A stretch of DNA of 31,006 bases from assembly GCA_016190545.1 (NCBI GenBank), contig JACPQI010000140.1, positions 1 through 31,006 on the forward strand. The letters run 5' to 3'. The notes below the pieces were generated by a model. It searched no databases. It was not told the origin of the DNA and saw nothing but the letters and a program-made list of their open reading frames with translations. Both the position numbers and the translations under genes were made by a program. The stretch is from Chloroflexota bacterium. GTDB lineage: Bacteria; Chloroflexota; Dehalococcoidia; SHYB01; JACPQI01. Below, one piece after another: positions 1 through 7,679 of this stretch. The first letter of the stretch is position 1; the number at the start of each line of letters is the position of its first letter.

Positions 1-735
1 GGGGGTAGGAGTGGGCAAGCCGCCGGGCGTGGGCGACGGCGGCGGCGTGCCGATGACCAGGCGCTCAGGCGGGCGGTTCGCTAGGCGTGGCGAGACGATG
101 CGCAGACTGGGGTGGGCGAGGTGGGTAAGAGCGGCGGCCCAGGGCTCGCTGGTGGTGATGCGGACGGTACGGGCATCAACGACGGCAATGTCCTTGATAG
201 GGGTAAGGAACGTACGGACGATCGAGACGGCGCCCGAGAGAGGATTGATAGCTCGGTCAATGTTGAATCGCACGGTCTCCGCATCAACCGGGTCGCCGTT
301 GTGAAAGCGGACGCCGCTGCGAATGCGGAAAAGCCAAGCGCGGCCATCGTCCGTCATCTGCCAGCTTTCGGCGATGCCCGGCATCACCTCTCGCCCGGCG
401 GAGCGTGGGTCCAACTGGAGCAAGCCGTCGTAGACCGGCTGGAGCAGAAGGTGAATATACCAATCGCTGTGCAGGGAGGGATCGAAGCCAGCTTCCGAGC
501 CCCTGGCGACGGCCAAGCGTAGGATGCCGCCACGCTGAGGCCTCTCGCCCGGCGTGGCAGTGGAAGGGGGCAACGTAGGCGTAAGCGTAGGCGCGGGCGT
601 GGGAGAGGCAATGGCGGTAGGGCGCGGGCTGGCGGTAGGATTCAGTATAGGCGTAGCTGGCTCGGCGCTGCTGCAAGCTGTAGCGAGGAGAGCAAGGAGA
701 AGAATGCTGAGGAGCGCCCCTGGGCGGCCTCGCAT
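1..735 (-). CDS. ABC transporter solute-binding lipoprotein, SBP_bac_5 type (partial, 3' end outside window)
   Basis: Lipid-anchored extracytoplasmic binding protein of an oligopeptide/nickel-type ABC importer. Translating the complement from the ATG at 735 gives 245 codons with no stop up to the window edge. Residues 1-21 are a lipoprotein signal with lipobox LLATAC (Cys21 would be lipidated). Residues 22-66 are a Thr/Pro/Ser-rich tether. The mature domain then begins with GGILRLAV and carries the family signatures QPVYDGLLQLD, PGIAESWQ and GVRFHNGDPVDAETVRFNID. Near the left edge (about residues 226-245) a second Pro/Thr-rich run appears where the family normally continues towards its PVGTGP motif. 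No strong Shine-Dalgarno precedes the ATG, but no better in-frame start exists upstream. The substrate cannot be told. The family assignment is firm. Confidence 0.88.
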   Translation of the reverse strand, partial: MRGRPGALLSILLLALLATACSSAEPATPILNPTASPRPTAIASPTPAPTLTPTLPPSTATPGERPQRGGILRLAVARGSEAGFDPSLHSDWYIHLLLQPVYDGLLQLDPRSAGREVMPGIAESWQMTDDGRAWLFRIRSGVRFHNGDPVDAETVRFNIDRAINPLSGAVSIVRTFLTPIKDIAVVDARTVRITTSEPWAAALTHLAHPSLRIVSPRLANRPPERLVIGTPPPSPTPGGLPTPTP

Positions 736-895
736 GGCAAGCAGCTCGAAGGATGCAAAAAAGCTGAAGGGGCAAGGCCCTCCGACATGCTGACTGGCGG
801 GTGAACGCGACATCGTTGCATTCATTCTAACGGAAGTGGACCACCAAAGGTTCCCGCAACGGGATACACTCCAGGGATATTAGGCGATGGATTGA

Positions 896-901
896 TATAA
901 T
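896..901 (+). promoter_or_regulatory. -10 box (extended) for the Gfo/Idh/MocA gene
   Basis: A perfect TATAAT preceded by TG and one base (extended -10 TGaTATAAT) lies 29 bases before the ATG at 931. No good -35 box is found 17 bases upstream, which fits extended -10 promoters. Confidence 0.55.
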
Positions 902-930
902 GCGGCTAGCTTGTCCAGAGGGAGTGCTCT

Positions 931-1965
931 ATGGCGATAGGATTCGGGCTTGTCGGGCTTGGTCGGCACGCGGACTTGCGGCTGGTGCCGGCCATTCGCG
1001 GAAGCCGAGGCGCCCGCCTAACGGCGGTGTGCAGCCGCGAGATGGAGCGCGCTCGGGAGTTCGCCCGGCGGCATGATGTGCCTTTCGTTTACGATTCGCT
1101 AGAGGAAATGCTGAACAACCCGAACGTGCAGGCGCTGTGCGTGGCCTCGCCCAACTCGCTGCACGCGGAGCACGCAATCGCCGCGGCGCGCAGAGGCAAG
1201 CACGTCCTGTGCGAGAAGCCGATGGCGCTGCATGTGGAGGACTGCCGGGCGATGCTGGACCAATGCCATGCCAGCAAAGTGAAGCTGGGGATCGGGTTTC
1301 ACCTGCGGCACCATCCGGTGCACGGCGAAGCCCGGCGCCTGGTGCTGTCCGGCGCGGCGGGGCCGGTGCCTTACGCTCAGGGCCAGTGGGCTGTCGGCAC
1401 GCCCGGACAGATGGGACTGCCTCCACGCACCGGCCTGATGGCGTGGTGGAGCGACCCGAACATGGCGGGCGGCGCGGCCATGGTATCGGCGGGCGTACAC
1501 GTCATCGATCTGCTCTGCTATATGCTGAACGACCGGGTAGCCAAGGTGGCCGCCTTCACCAACGGTCAAACGAAGAAACAGCCGCTGGAGAGCATGGCGG
1601 CTTTGCTGTTGCAGTTCAGGTCAGGCGCCATGGCCTCGGTCTCGGCCAGCCGCATCATCCCTTTCCCAGAGAACAGCGTGGTCCTGTACGGCAATAAGCT
1701 GAGCTTAGCGGCTCGTGAGACGCTCAGCATGGACTTCAAAGGCGAGCTGGAGGTGGTGGGGCCAGAAGGCCGGCGGGTGATCGGGGCGGGAGCGCAACAG
1801 CAGCCGCCCGACCAGTGCTATCGGTGGATGGTGGAGGACTTCGTCCAGTCGGTGAAAGAGGGCCGGGAGCCGCTGGCGTCGGGCGCGGACGGGCTGCACA
1901 ACACGGAAGTGATGCTGGCGGCGTTCAAGTCGGCGCGCACGGGGCGAGCGGTGACGATTGGATAG
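931..1965 (+). CDS. Gfo/Idh/MocA family NAD(P)-dependent oxidoreductase
   Basis: Probable NAD(P)-dependent dehydrogenase acting on a sugar, inositol or related polyol; the substrate is unknown. The protein has 344 aa, the usual family size. Residues 6-14 (GLVGLGRHA) form the Rossmann nucleotide-binding loop. The family signature CEKPMAL sits at 94-100 with the catalytic-type Lys96. A GVHVIDLLCY segment further on supplies the His and Asp expected in the C-terminal catalytic domain. The ATG at 931 is preceded by GAGGGAG six bases away and by a TATAAT box. The gene stands alone, divergent from the solute-binding lipoprotein on its left and convergent with the HesB-type gene on its right. Confidence 0.9.
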   Translation: MAIGFGLVGLGRHADLRLVPAIRGSRGARLTAVCSREMERAREFARRHDVPFVYDSLEEMLNNPNVQALCVASPNSLHAEHAIAAARRGKHVLCEKPMALHVEDCRAMLDQCHASKVKLGIGFHLRHHPVHGEARRLVLSGAAGPVPYAQGQWAVGTPGQMGLPPRTGLMAWWSDPNMAGGAAMVSAGVHVIDLLCYMLNDRVAKVAAFTNGQTKKQPLESMAALLLQFRSGAMASVSASRIIPFPENSVVLYGNKLSLAARETLSMDFKGELEVVGPEGRRVIGAGAQQQPPDQCYRWMVEDFVQSVKEGREPLASGADGLHNTEVMLAAFKSARTGRAVTIG

Positions 1966-1971
1966 AAAAAA

Positions 1972-2003
1972 GAGACCCGCGCCTGTCTTCACGCACGGGT
2001 CTC
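1972..2003 (-). terminator. Intrinsic terminator of the HesB/IscA gene
   Basis: On the minus strand an 8-bp stem (GAGACCCG with CGGGTCTC, 16-base loop) is followed by a T6 run (the A tract at 1966-1971 on the plus strand). This is a classic rho-independent terminator for the minus-strand gene ending at 2032. It may also stop read-through from the convergent oxidoreductase gene. Confidence 0.8.
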
Positions 2004-2031
2004 GGGGCAACAGAGGACTGGTTGGTTATCG

Positions 2032-2367
2032 CTATTGCTTGCCGCAGGAGCAGCCGCCGCCACACCCACCACCGCTGCTCTGGGCGTTGGGGTTGGAGAT
2101 GACGAAGCCGGACTTCATGAGGTCTTCCACGTAATCGATGCGGGCGCCTTCCGCGATGTTGGCTGTGTCTGGATCGACGAAGAGGCGAACGCCGCTTGAT
2201 TCGATGACGGTATCGTCCTCAGTCTTGTCTTTGTCCAGGGTGAGCATATATTGAGGGCCGCCGCAGCCCATACCGACGACGACGACGCGCAAGGCTGCTT
2301 CTTCCTCGCCCTGCTCCTTCATGATGTCCTTGATCTTGACCGCCGCTGTTGACGTGACTTCAATCAT
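2032..2367 (-). CDS. HesB/IscA-type iron-sulfur cluster carrier
   Basis: Small A-type carrier that receives or delivers Fe-S clusters to apoproteins in the cytoplasm. The 111-aa protein starts MIEVTSTAAVKIKDI. It keeps the three family cysteine positions: Cys35 in GMGCGGPQY and the C-terminal pair Cys106/Cys108 (CSC). An extra Cys102 lies in a Gly/Cys-rich tail. The start at 2367 is chosen because AAGGAG lies 9 bases upstream and the family homology begins there; the in-frame ATGs further upstream are not supported. It is monocistronic, with its own promoter (2450-2478) and terminator (1972-2003). It belongs functionally with the cysteine desulfurase at 6380 and IscU at 8630. Whether it is IscA, ErpA or SufA cannot be settled. 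Confidence 0.9.
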   Translation of the reverse strand: MIEVTSTAAVKIKDIMKEQGEEEAALRVVVVGMGCGGPQYMLTLDKDKTEDDTVIESSGVRLFVDPDTANIAEGARIDYVEDLMKSGFVISNPNAQSSGGGCGGGCSCGKQ

Positions 2368-2449
2368 CCGCGTCCACTCCTTCATTGTTTCAACAGGCCG
2401 TGCAACCATGCCATCAACAAAAACCCCATGCCTTGTTGAATAGCTTACC

Positions 2450-2478
2450 ATCCTACCACTGTTCCTAGCAAGAGTCAA
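2450..2478 (-). promoter_or_regulatory. Sigma70-type promoter of the HesB/IscA gene
   Basis: On the minus strand TTGACT (2473-2478) and TAGGAT (2450-2455) are separated by exactly 17 bases. The predicted leader of about 75 bases contains an AT-rich hairpin, TCAACAA pairing with TTGTTGA, before the Shine-Dalgarno. Confidence 0.7.
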
Positions 2479-2541
2479 TACGAATACGGCGCTTCCACGC
2501 CGGGTGTCGCGCGAGTGGGGAGAAAAAGCCTTAACGCGGTA

Positions 2542-2570
2542 TTGAGCGACACATCAATTGATGCTATCAT
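2542..2570 (+). promoter_or_regulatory. Sigma70-type promoter of the speD-speB operon
   Basis: TTGAGC (2542-2547) and TATCAT (2565-2570) are 17 bases apart. The predicted start of transcription, around 2576, falls in or next to the first strand of the leader hairpin. This supports the downstream start codon at 2639 over the ATG at 2558, which lies upstream of the -10 box. Confidence 0.7.
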
Positions 2571-2571
2571 T

Positions 2572-2635
2572 GGGACTTGTGCGTTCAGGTGAGGAAACAC
2601 GGACGCACGAGTCCCGGCTGTGGGCGGAGGACCTG
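2572..2635 (+). promoter_or_regulatory. Structured 5' leader of speD (hairpin plus possible pseudoknot)
   Basis: GGGACTTGTGCG (2572-2583) pairs with CGCACGAGTCCC (2604-2615): 12 base pairs with one G-U, enclosing a 20-base loop. Within the loop CAGGT (2586-2590) is complementary to ACCTG (2631-2635), which directly follows the GGAGG Shine-Dalgarno (2626-2630). A pseudoknot could therefore control ribosome access. I do not recognise a known riboswitch class. Confidence 0.4.
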
Positions 2636-2638
2636 CGG

Positions 2639-3073
2639 ATGCACCTGCTCATTGATGGATACGAAGGCGACAAGGCGAAGGTCCAGGACCTGGACTTCGT
2701 CTACCGCTTTCTCGACGAATACCCGGCGCACATCAACATGACCAAGGTGGGCCCGCCTCACGTGATCCGCTATGTAGGACCGGAGCCCAAGGACTGGGGT
2801 ATCTCCGGCTTCGTCATCATCGCGGAAAGCCACGTTGCAGTCCATACCTTCCCGGAGCGGGACCTGGTCAACGTGGACATTTTCTCCTGCATGGACTTTG
2901 ATCCGCACAAGGCGTTGAAGGAAGTCGCGGCCATCTTCGGCTTCTCTCGGGTCAAGAGCAACTTCATTGAGCGAGGCATCGTCTACCCCCACGACCCGGA
3001 AGCCCTGGGGCGCCTGGTCCACGCCGAGCGGCTGGAGCTGGCGGGGCCGCGACCGCGCAAGGGCAATGGATGA
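2639..3073 (+). CDS. speD: S-adenosylmethionine decarboxylase proenzyme (class 1b, prokaryotic)
   Basis: Self-processing pyruvoyl enzyme that decarboxylates S-adenosylmethionine to make the aminopropyl donor for spermidine. The 144-aa protein has the processing site IIAESHVAVHTFPE. Ser64 is the expected pyruvoyl precursor (cleavage E63/S64). His69 and Cys84 (IFSCMD) match the processing and catalytic His and Cys of the Thermotoga enzyme (Ser63, His68, Cys83). The start at 2639 has GGAGG eight bases upstream and gives the normal family N-terminus; an upstream in-frame ATG at 2558 precedes the promoter's -10 box. It overlaps the ureohydrolase gene by 8 bases, so the two are probably translationally coupled. 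No spermidine synthase is in the window. Confidence 0.92.
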   Translation: MHLLIDGYEGDKAKVQDLDFVYRFLDEYPAHINMTKVGPPHVIRYVGPEPKDWGISGFVIIAESHVAVHTFPERDLVNVDIFSCMDFDPHKALKEVAAIFGFSRVKSNFIERGIVYPHDPEALGRLVHAERLELAGPRPRKGNG

Positions 3074-4010
3074 GCGCGACCCCCTGACCCACCCGGACTG
3101 GTTCGCCAACCCGCTCAACTTCGGCGAGCTGGAACCTGAGTTCAGCGCCTTCGATACTTCCGCCATCGTTGTCCTTCCCGTCCCCTATGACGCAACCGTC
3201 GAGTACAAGAGCGGCGCCCGCTACGGGCCGCAGGCCATTCTCGCCGCCTCCCGCTACCTGGAGCTGTACGACCCCGATCTAGATGCGGAGGTCTATAAGC
3301 TCGGCATTCACACCCTGCCGGAGATGATACCCACCGCTGAGGGCTGTTTAGCGATGGCCAAGCGAGTAGAGGTGGTGACGCGCCACATCCTGACGAAGGG
3401 CAAGACGTTGGCGATGCTCGGCGGCGAGCACAGCGTGACCCTGGGCGCGGCTCTGGCCCATCTGGAGCGCTTCCCTAAGCTGTCGGTGCTGCAAATTGAC
3501 GCCCATACAGACCTGCGAGACACACACAACAGCAGCAAGTATACCCACGCCACCGTGATGCGCCGCCTCTCCGAGCGCTGCCCCATTGTGCAAGCGGGCG
3601 TGCGCAGCATCAGCAAGGAGGAGAGGGACTTCATCCGGGCCAGGAGCATCTCCTGTTTTCCCTACCTGAGGGCCGACGGCCTCTCACCACGACGGATTGA
3701 GGAGATCGTGGCGGCGCTGGGGCCGGAGGTGTATGTCACCATCGACCTGGATGCCTTCGACCCCTCGCTTATGGCGGCGGTGGGAACGCCGGCGCCCGGC
3801 GGCGTGCAGTGGCACGAGGCGCTGGCCCTACTGCGGAGGGTGGCGGAGCAGCGGCGCATCGTAGGGTTCGACGTAATGGAGCTCTGCCCGCCAGAGGGGC
3901 CGAGCGCATGCGCGATGACAGCGGCGGCGCTGGCCTACAAGCTCATGGGCTACACGATGCTCTCGCAGGGGCGGCTTCGGTCCGGGCGCGGACGGCGGCG
4001 TAAGATATAG
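3066..4010 (+). CDS. speB: Agmatinase / arginase-family ureohydrolase
   Basis: Dinuclear Mn-dependent ureohydrolase, 314 aa. All metal ligands are visible: His122 (GGEHS), Asp145, His147 and Asp149 (DAHTD), Asp227 and Asp229 (DLDAFDPS). The family typically releases urea from agmatine to give putrescine. Next to speD, an alternative is hydrolysis of N1-aminopropylagmatine to spermidine, as in Thermus; the sequence alone does not decide between them. The ATG at 3066 overlaps the speD stop. A start further upstream would lie inside speD and lacks support. The gene is convergent with the YHYH lipoprotein. Confidence 0.92.
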   Translation: MDERDPLTHPDWFANPLNFGELEPEFSAFDTSAIVVLPVPYDATVEYKSGARYGPQAILAASRYLELYDPDLDAEVYKLGIHTLPEMIPTAEGCLAMAKRVEVVTRHILTKGKTLAMLGGEHSVTLGAALAHLERFPKLSVLQIDAHTDLRDTHNSSKYTHATVMRRLSERCPIVQAGVRSISKEERDFIRARSISCFPYLRADGLSPRRIEEIVAALGPEVYVTIDLDAFDPSLMAAVGTPAPGGVQWHEALALLRRVAEQRRIVGFDVMELCPPEGPSACAMTAAALAYKLMGYTMLSQGRLRSGRGRRRKI

Positions 4011-4038
4011 TCGTCAGCTCATGGCGAGCCTCGCGTGG

Positions 4039-4052
4039 CAGGGCCAGCCCTG
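4039..4052. terminator. Short hairpin between convergent genes
   Basis: CAGGGC (4039-4044) and GCCCTG (4047-4052) form a 6-bp stem with a 2-base gap between the speB stop and the YHYH gene stop. No T-tract follows on either strand, so a terminator role is only suggested by its position. Confidence 0.3.
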
Positions 4053-4057
4053 TCGAC

Positions 4058-5071
4058 TCAGCGGGCCGCGACAGTCCCGGGGACGCCGTAGAACCCAGCG
4101 CCGTTGATATAGGGCGCCTCGGCGGCGATATGGTAGTGATAGGTCCCCTGAGGGTACTCCGGTGTTGCGTGAACGTGGCCATGGAACTGGTCAAGGTCGC
4201 TATTGGTGACCTCGCGGCCTCCCTCCACCGGCCCGTACACCGGGAACCCGTCCAGCAAGAAACCGACCAGCGCATCGCGCCCGTACTGAGAGGTCAGCGA
4301 CAGTGGCTCGACGTGGTAGTGGTACATCCCTGTGGCCTGGGGATGCCCATTGAACTGGTCGAAGGAGTTGATCTCGAGGGTCAGGGGCCGGTTTGGGCCG
4401 GCGTACTGGTTGAAGAAGGGTACGCCGTTGAGGGCGACGCCGATAGGGCCGAGCGGGGTCGTGCTGTGCCGGGCAGCTTGTCGTGGGGACAGCGGGATGC
4501 GAAAGTACAGAGAGTGGGGGACGATCCAGTTAGGGTTGCGGATGTAGTACGGGTTGGCGCCATTGTACGGTTGGTAGCGGTTGTCCGTCCACGGGAAGTA
4601 CGGGCTGGGGTGGTCCGGCACAGTGGATGTCCAGACAACCATAGAGTCGCCGTCCACCCAGTAGGAGACGTTAGGCAGGAAGCGAGAAAACGCTGACGGA
4701 AGAGACGGGGCCGACGGAGAAGGAGTCACGATCGGCGTCGGCGGAAGCGGTGTAGGAGAGTAAGATAGAGGCACGGGCGTCGCGACAGGAGTTGATGTAT
4801 GACTTACCAAAACCATAGTTGCTGTTGGCGCTGGAGAGGGCGATGGCTGAGGCGCGAGGCTTGGTGAGAGCGCCGGGCCTTCACGTCCAGCCAGGTCGGT
4901 TAGCGGGGTTGACAGCGGCGCTGGAACAGGCGTGCGCTCCGCCCCGCTGGGCAACGGCGTATGAGAGGGAGCAGGCCCCGCCGTGGTCTCAGCTTGTGAA
5001 CAAGCGCCCAAGAGCGCCATACTGAAGAGCGCTAGGTGAGTGAAGGCTATACGATAGCAGTTCGTCGCCAT
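4058..5071 (-). CDS. YHYH-domain lipoprotein
   Basis: Secreted, membrane-anchored protein of unknown function. Starting at 5071 it has 337 aa: a signal peptide with lipobox LLGAC (Cys24), a Ser/Pro/Thr-rich tether of about 100 residues, then a folded C-terminal domain. That domain contains MYHYHV at about residue 249 and TYHYHI at about residue 310, the hallmark of the YHYH family (PF14240), together with FNGHPQATG, LLDGFPVYGP and FHGHVHATPEYPQG. The repeated His-rich motifs suggest metal binding, but this is inference. An upstream in-frame start at 5131 would place 20 extra residues before the signal peptide and is not preferred. It is a single gene flanked by convergent speB and the divergent protease gene. 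Confidence 0.85.
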   Translation of the reverse strand: MATNCYRIAFTHLALFSMALLGACSQAETTAGPAPSHTPLPSGAERTPVPAPLSTPLTDLAGREGPALSPSLAPQPSPSPAPTATMVLVSHTSTPVATPVPLSYSPTPLPPTPIVTPSPSAPSLPSAFSRFLPNVSYWVDGDSMVVWTSTVPDHPSPYFPWTDNRYQPYNGANPYYIRNPNWIVPHSLYFRIPLSPRQAARHSTTPLGPIGVALNGVPFFNQYAGPNRPLTLEINSFDQFNGHPQATGMYHYHVEPLSLTSQYGRDALVGFLLDGFPVYGPVEGGREVTNSDLDQFHGHVHATPEYPQGTYHYHIAAEAPYINGAGFYGVPGTVAAR

Positions 5072-5154
5072 TAACGTATTATGGGGTGGGAGTTGACTCA
5101 CGGCAAGTAACGGAAAAGGTCCGCCGTACAACCTTTCAGGAACTGGTGAGCGTT

Positions 5155-5160
5155 TATAAT
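5155..5160 (+). promoter_or_regulatory. -10 box for the M50 protease gene
   Basis: A perfect TATAAT lies 39 bases before the GTG start at 5200. The -35 region at about 5132 is poor. Confidence 0.45.
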
Positions 5161-5199
5161 TGAAGCAGAGCGCTCAAGGATAGACAGGAGTGAGACCTC

Positions 5200-6315
5200 G
5201 TGCCTGGCTCGTTTCGCATTGGACGTATTATCGGCATCCCCATCAGTATCAACTACACCTGGGTATTTATCTTCGCGCTGTTGACCTGGGCGCTGGCGAA
5301 CAATATCTACCCTACCGAATGGTCTTGGGGCGCCCGCATCGGGACGGCGGTGGCCACCAGCCTGCTCTTCTTCGCCAGCGTGGTGGCCCACGAGTTGTCC
5401 CATAGCGTTGTCGCTATACGGCACGGCATCCCGGTCCGCAGTATCACGCTGTTCATCTTCGGCGGCGTTGCCCAGATCACCAAAGAGGCGGACCGGCCTC
5501 GGACGGAGGTCCTGATAGCGCTGGCCGGCCCTCTCATGAGCCTGGCCCTGGGCGGCGCTCTATGGGGCATATCTCAGGGTATCGCAGACCACAACAGTCC
5601 TTGGTATCGACTGACCTGGTGGCTGGGCGTCATCAATGTGCAGCTTGCCGTGTTCAACATGATCCCCGGCTTCCCGCTGGACGGCGGACGAGTGTTCCGG
5701 GGCATCGTGTGGGCGGTAACGGGCAACTTCAAACGGGCCACCCTCATCGCCAGCATGACGGGCCGTGGGGTGGCATGGCTGTTCATCATCGGCGGCGTCG
5801 CGGGCTTCGTCGTGGCGCGGGACGGGAGCCTGCTGTGGCTGTCGTTCATCGGCTGGTTCCTGGAGAACGCGGCCAGCACCGCCTACACGCAGGCCGTAGT
5901 CCACGAGGGGCTGAAAGGTTACCGGGCGCGCGACATCATGACGAGCAGCTTTGCCCAGGTGCCTCCCCAGACGAACATACTGGACCTGGTCGACCACTAT
6001 CTGCTCCAGGGCGGCTGGCGGTGGCGCTACTTCCTGGTGATGGTGAACGACGCGCTGCAAGGCCTCCTTACGGTGAACGATATCCGCCGGGTACCGCGGC
6101 AGCGGTGGATCAGCACCAGCGTGGGCCAGATCATGACGCCCCGGGAGAAGCTGCGCACCGTTTCGCCCAATGATGACGCGCTCTCGGTGCTGGGCCAAAT
6201 GGACCAGTACCGGATGAACCAGGTGCCGGTGCTGGAGGAGGGCCGCGTGGTGGGCGTGGTGGGCCGCGAGCAGGTGGCCCAGTTCCTGCGGACGCGGGCA
6301 GAATTGAGGGTGTAA
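5200..6315 (+). CDS. Site-2 protease (M50) family metalloprotease with C-terminal CBS pair
   Basis: Intramembrane zinc protease that cleaves transmembrane substrates such as anti-sigma factors. The 371-aa protein has four to six hydrophobic segments in residues 15-230. The zinc motif HELSH is at 64-68 and the second site [11 protein letters not shown] at 153-163, which supplies the third ligand Asp161. Residues about 240-371 form two CBS domains ([16 protein letters not shown] and [15 protein letters not shown]), a common add-on thought to bind adenine nucleotides. The GTG start at 5200 has AGGAG nine bases upstream. It is followed by the cysteine desulfurase after a 64-base gap. No anti-sigma factor is in the window, so the substrate is unknown. 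Confidence 0.92.
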   Translation: MPGSFRIGRIIGIPISINYTWVFIFALLTWALANNIYPTEWSWGARIGTAVATSLLFFASVVAHELSHSVVAIRHGIPVRSITLFIFGGVAQITKEADRPRTEVLIALAGPLMSLALGGALWGISQGIADHNSPWYRLTWWLGVINVQLAVFNMIPGFPLDGGRVFRGIVWAVTGNFKRATLIASMTGRGVAWLFIIGGVAGFVVARDGSLLWLSFIGWFLENAASTAYTQAVVHEGLKGYRARDIMTSSFAQVPPQTNILDLVDHYLLQGGWRWRYFLVMVNDALQGLLTVNDIRRVPRQRWISTSVGQIMTPREKLRTVSPNDDALSVLGQMDQYRMNQVPVLEEGRVVGVVGREQVAQFLRTRAELRV

Positions 6316-6379
6316 AGGCGCGGGACAGGGTACGAGGGACAAGGTTCAAGGAGCAAGCGGAGAGGGGCCAAGAGCAAGG

Positions 6380-7582
6380 ATGTCAGGAACGCTGAACAAC
6401 AGGCCCATCTATCTAGACCACGCGGCCACCACGCCCGTGGACCCTCGAGTGCTGGAGACGATGCTGCCTTTCTTCAGCGACCAGTTCCACAACCCGTCCA
6501 GCATCTACACACCAGCCCAGCAGGCCCGCAAGGCGGTGGACGACGCCCGGCAACAGGTTGCGGCGGTGCTAGGCTGCAAGGTGGGCGAGGTCGTCTTCAC
6601 CAGCGGCGGCACGGAATCGGATAACACGGCGCTACGGGGCGCTGCCTTCGCGTTACAGGGCAGCGGCAACCATATCGTCACCTCGGCCATCGAGCACCAT
6701 GCGGTGCTCCATTGCTGCCACGGCCTGGAAAAGCAGGGCTTCCGGGTGACCTACGTGCCCGTGGATAGGGACGGGCTGGTAGACCCGGAGGCGGTGGCGC
6801 GGGCCGTCACAGAGCAGACCACTGTGGTGAGCATCATGTACGGGAACAACGAGATCGGGACGGTCCAGCCCATTCCAGACATCTCGCGAGCGGTGAAGGA
6901 GCGGGCCAAGCAGCTCAAGCGAACCATCGTCATGCACACGGACGCCGTGCAGGCCGCCGGGTTCCTGGACATCGACGTGCAGAAGCTGAACGTGGATATG
7001 CTGAGCCTCTCATCCCACAAGTTCTATGGGCCTAAGGGAGTAGGAGTGCTCTACGTGCAGCGCGGCACGCCCTTCCAGGCGCAGGCCGTCGGCGGCAGCC
7101 AGGAGCGGAACCGGCGGGCAGGCACGGAAAACACGCCGGGCATCGTAGGGACAGCGACGGCGTTGCGTATCGCCGCCGAGGAGCGGGAGTCGGCGAGCGC
7201 CCACTGCAAGGCGCTGCGGGACAAGCTCATCGCAGGCATCCTGGACGGCATTCCCGACGTGCAACTCAACGGCCACCCAACGCAACGGCTGCCGAACAAC
7301 GTGAACGTGGCGTTCATGCACGTGGAGGGCGAGTCCATGCTGCTGAACCTGGACCTGGCAGGCGTGTGCGCCTCCAGCGGCAGCGCCTGCACCACCGCCT
7401 CGGTAGAGCCGTCGCACGTCCTGCTGGCTCTTGGAATGACAACACAGCAGGCCCAAGGCGCCCTCCGGCTAACGGTGGGCAAAGGCAACACGCAGGAAGA
7501 GATCGACTACGTGCTATCGGTGCTGCCTGGGATGGTGAGCAAGCTGCGCGCCCTCTCGCCTACGGCGCGGCCCGGGCGGTAA
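6380..7582 (+). CDS. Cysteine desulfurase, IscS/NifS type
   Basis: PLP enzyme that takes sulfur from cysteine and hands it to a scaffold for Fe-S assembly or tRNA thiolation. The 400-aa protein has the normal length. It shows the N-terminal [12 protein letters not shown], the GGTESDN motif, His105-His106, PLP Lys214 in [10 protein letters not shown], and catalytic Cys337 in ASSGSACTT on the longer active-site loop of the IscS/NifS group. The matching IscU scaffold lies at 8630, separated by a glycosyltransferase gene. The Shine-Dalgarno before the ATG is weak (AAGG). Confidence 0.93.
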   Translation: MSGTLNNRPIYLDHAATTPVDPRVLETMLPFFSDQFHNPSSIYTPAQQARKAVDDARQQVAAVLGCKVGEVVFTSGGTESDNTALRGAAFALQGSGNHIVTSAIEHHAVLHCCHGLEKQGFRVTYVPVDRDGLVDPEAVARAVTEQTTVVSIMYGNNEIGTVQPIPDISRAVKERAKQLKRTIVMHTDAVQAAGFLDIDVQKLNVDMLSLSSHKFYGPKGVGVLYVQRGTPFQAQAVGGSQERNRRAGTENTPGIVGTATALRIAAEERESASAHCKALRDKLIAGILDGIPDVQLNGHPTQRLPNNVNVAFMHVEGESMLLNLDLAGVCASSGSACTTASVEPSHVLLALGMTTQQAQGALRLTVGKGNTQEEIDYVLSVLPGMVSKLRALSPTARPGR

Positions 7583-7589
7583 ACACGCA

Positions 7590-7611
7590 GGGGCGCACGG
7601 CCGTTCGCCCC
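7590..7611. repeat. REP-like palindrome downstream of the cysteine desulfurase gene
   Basis: GGGGCGCACGG followed at once by CCGTTCGCCCC: a 22-base palindrome with a single mismatch. Its outer bases (GGGGCG/CGCCCC) match those of the 24-base palindrome at 18530-18553, so the two may belong to one family of intergenic palindromes. Confidence 0.5.
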
Positions 7612-7679
7612 CCGACTTATAGGCCATTCTGCGAGTATCGGGGTTCTAAGGGTGGTGACAAACGAGGAGGCTTGGCTCT

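Noticed and set aside
2385..2478. Longer N-terminus for the HesB/IscA protein
   Set aside because: The extra residues have no family similarity, and they would cover the predicted promoter and leader; AAGGAG supports the start at 2367.
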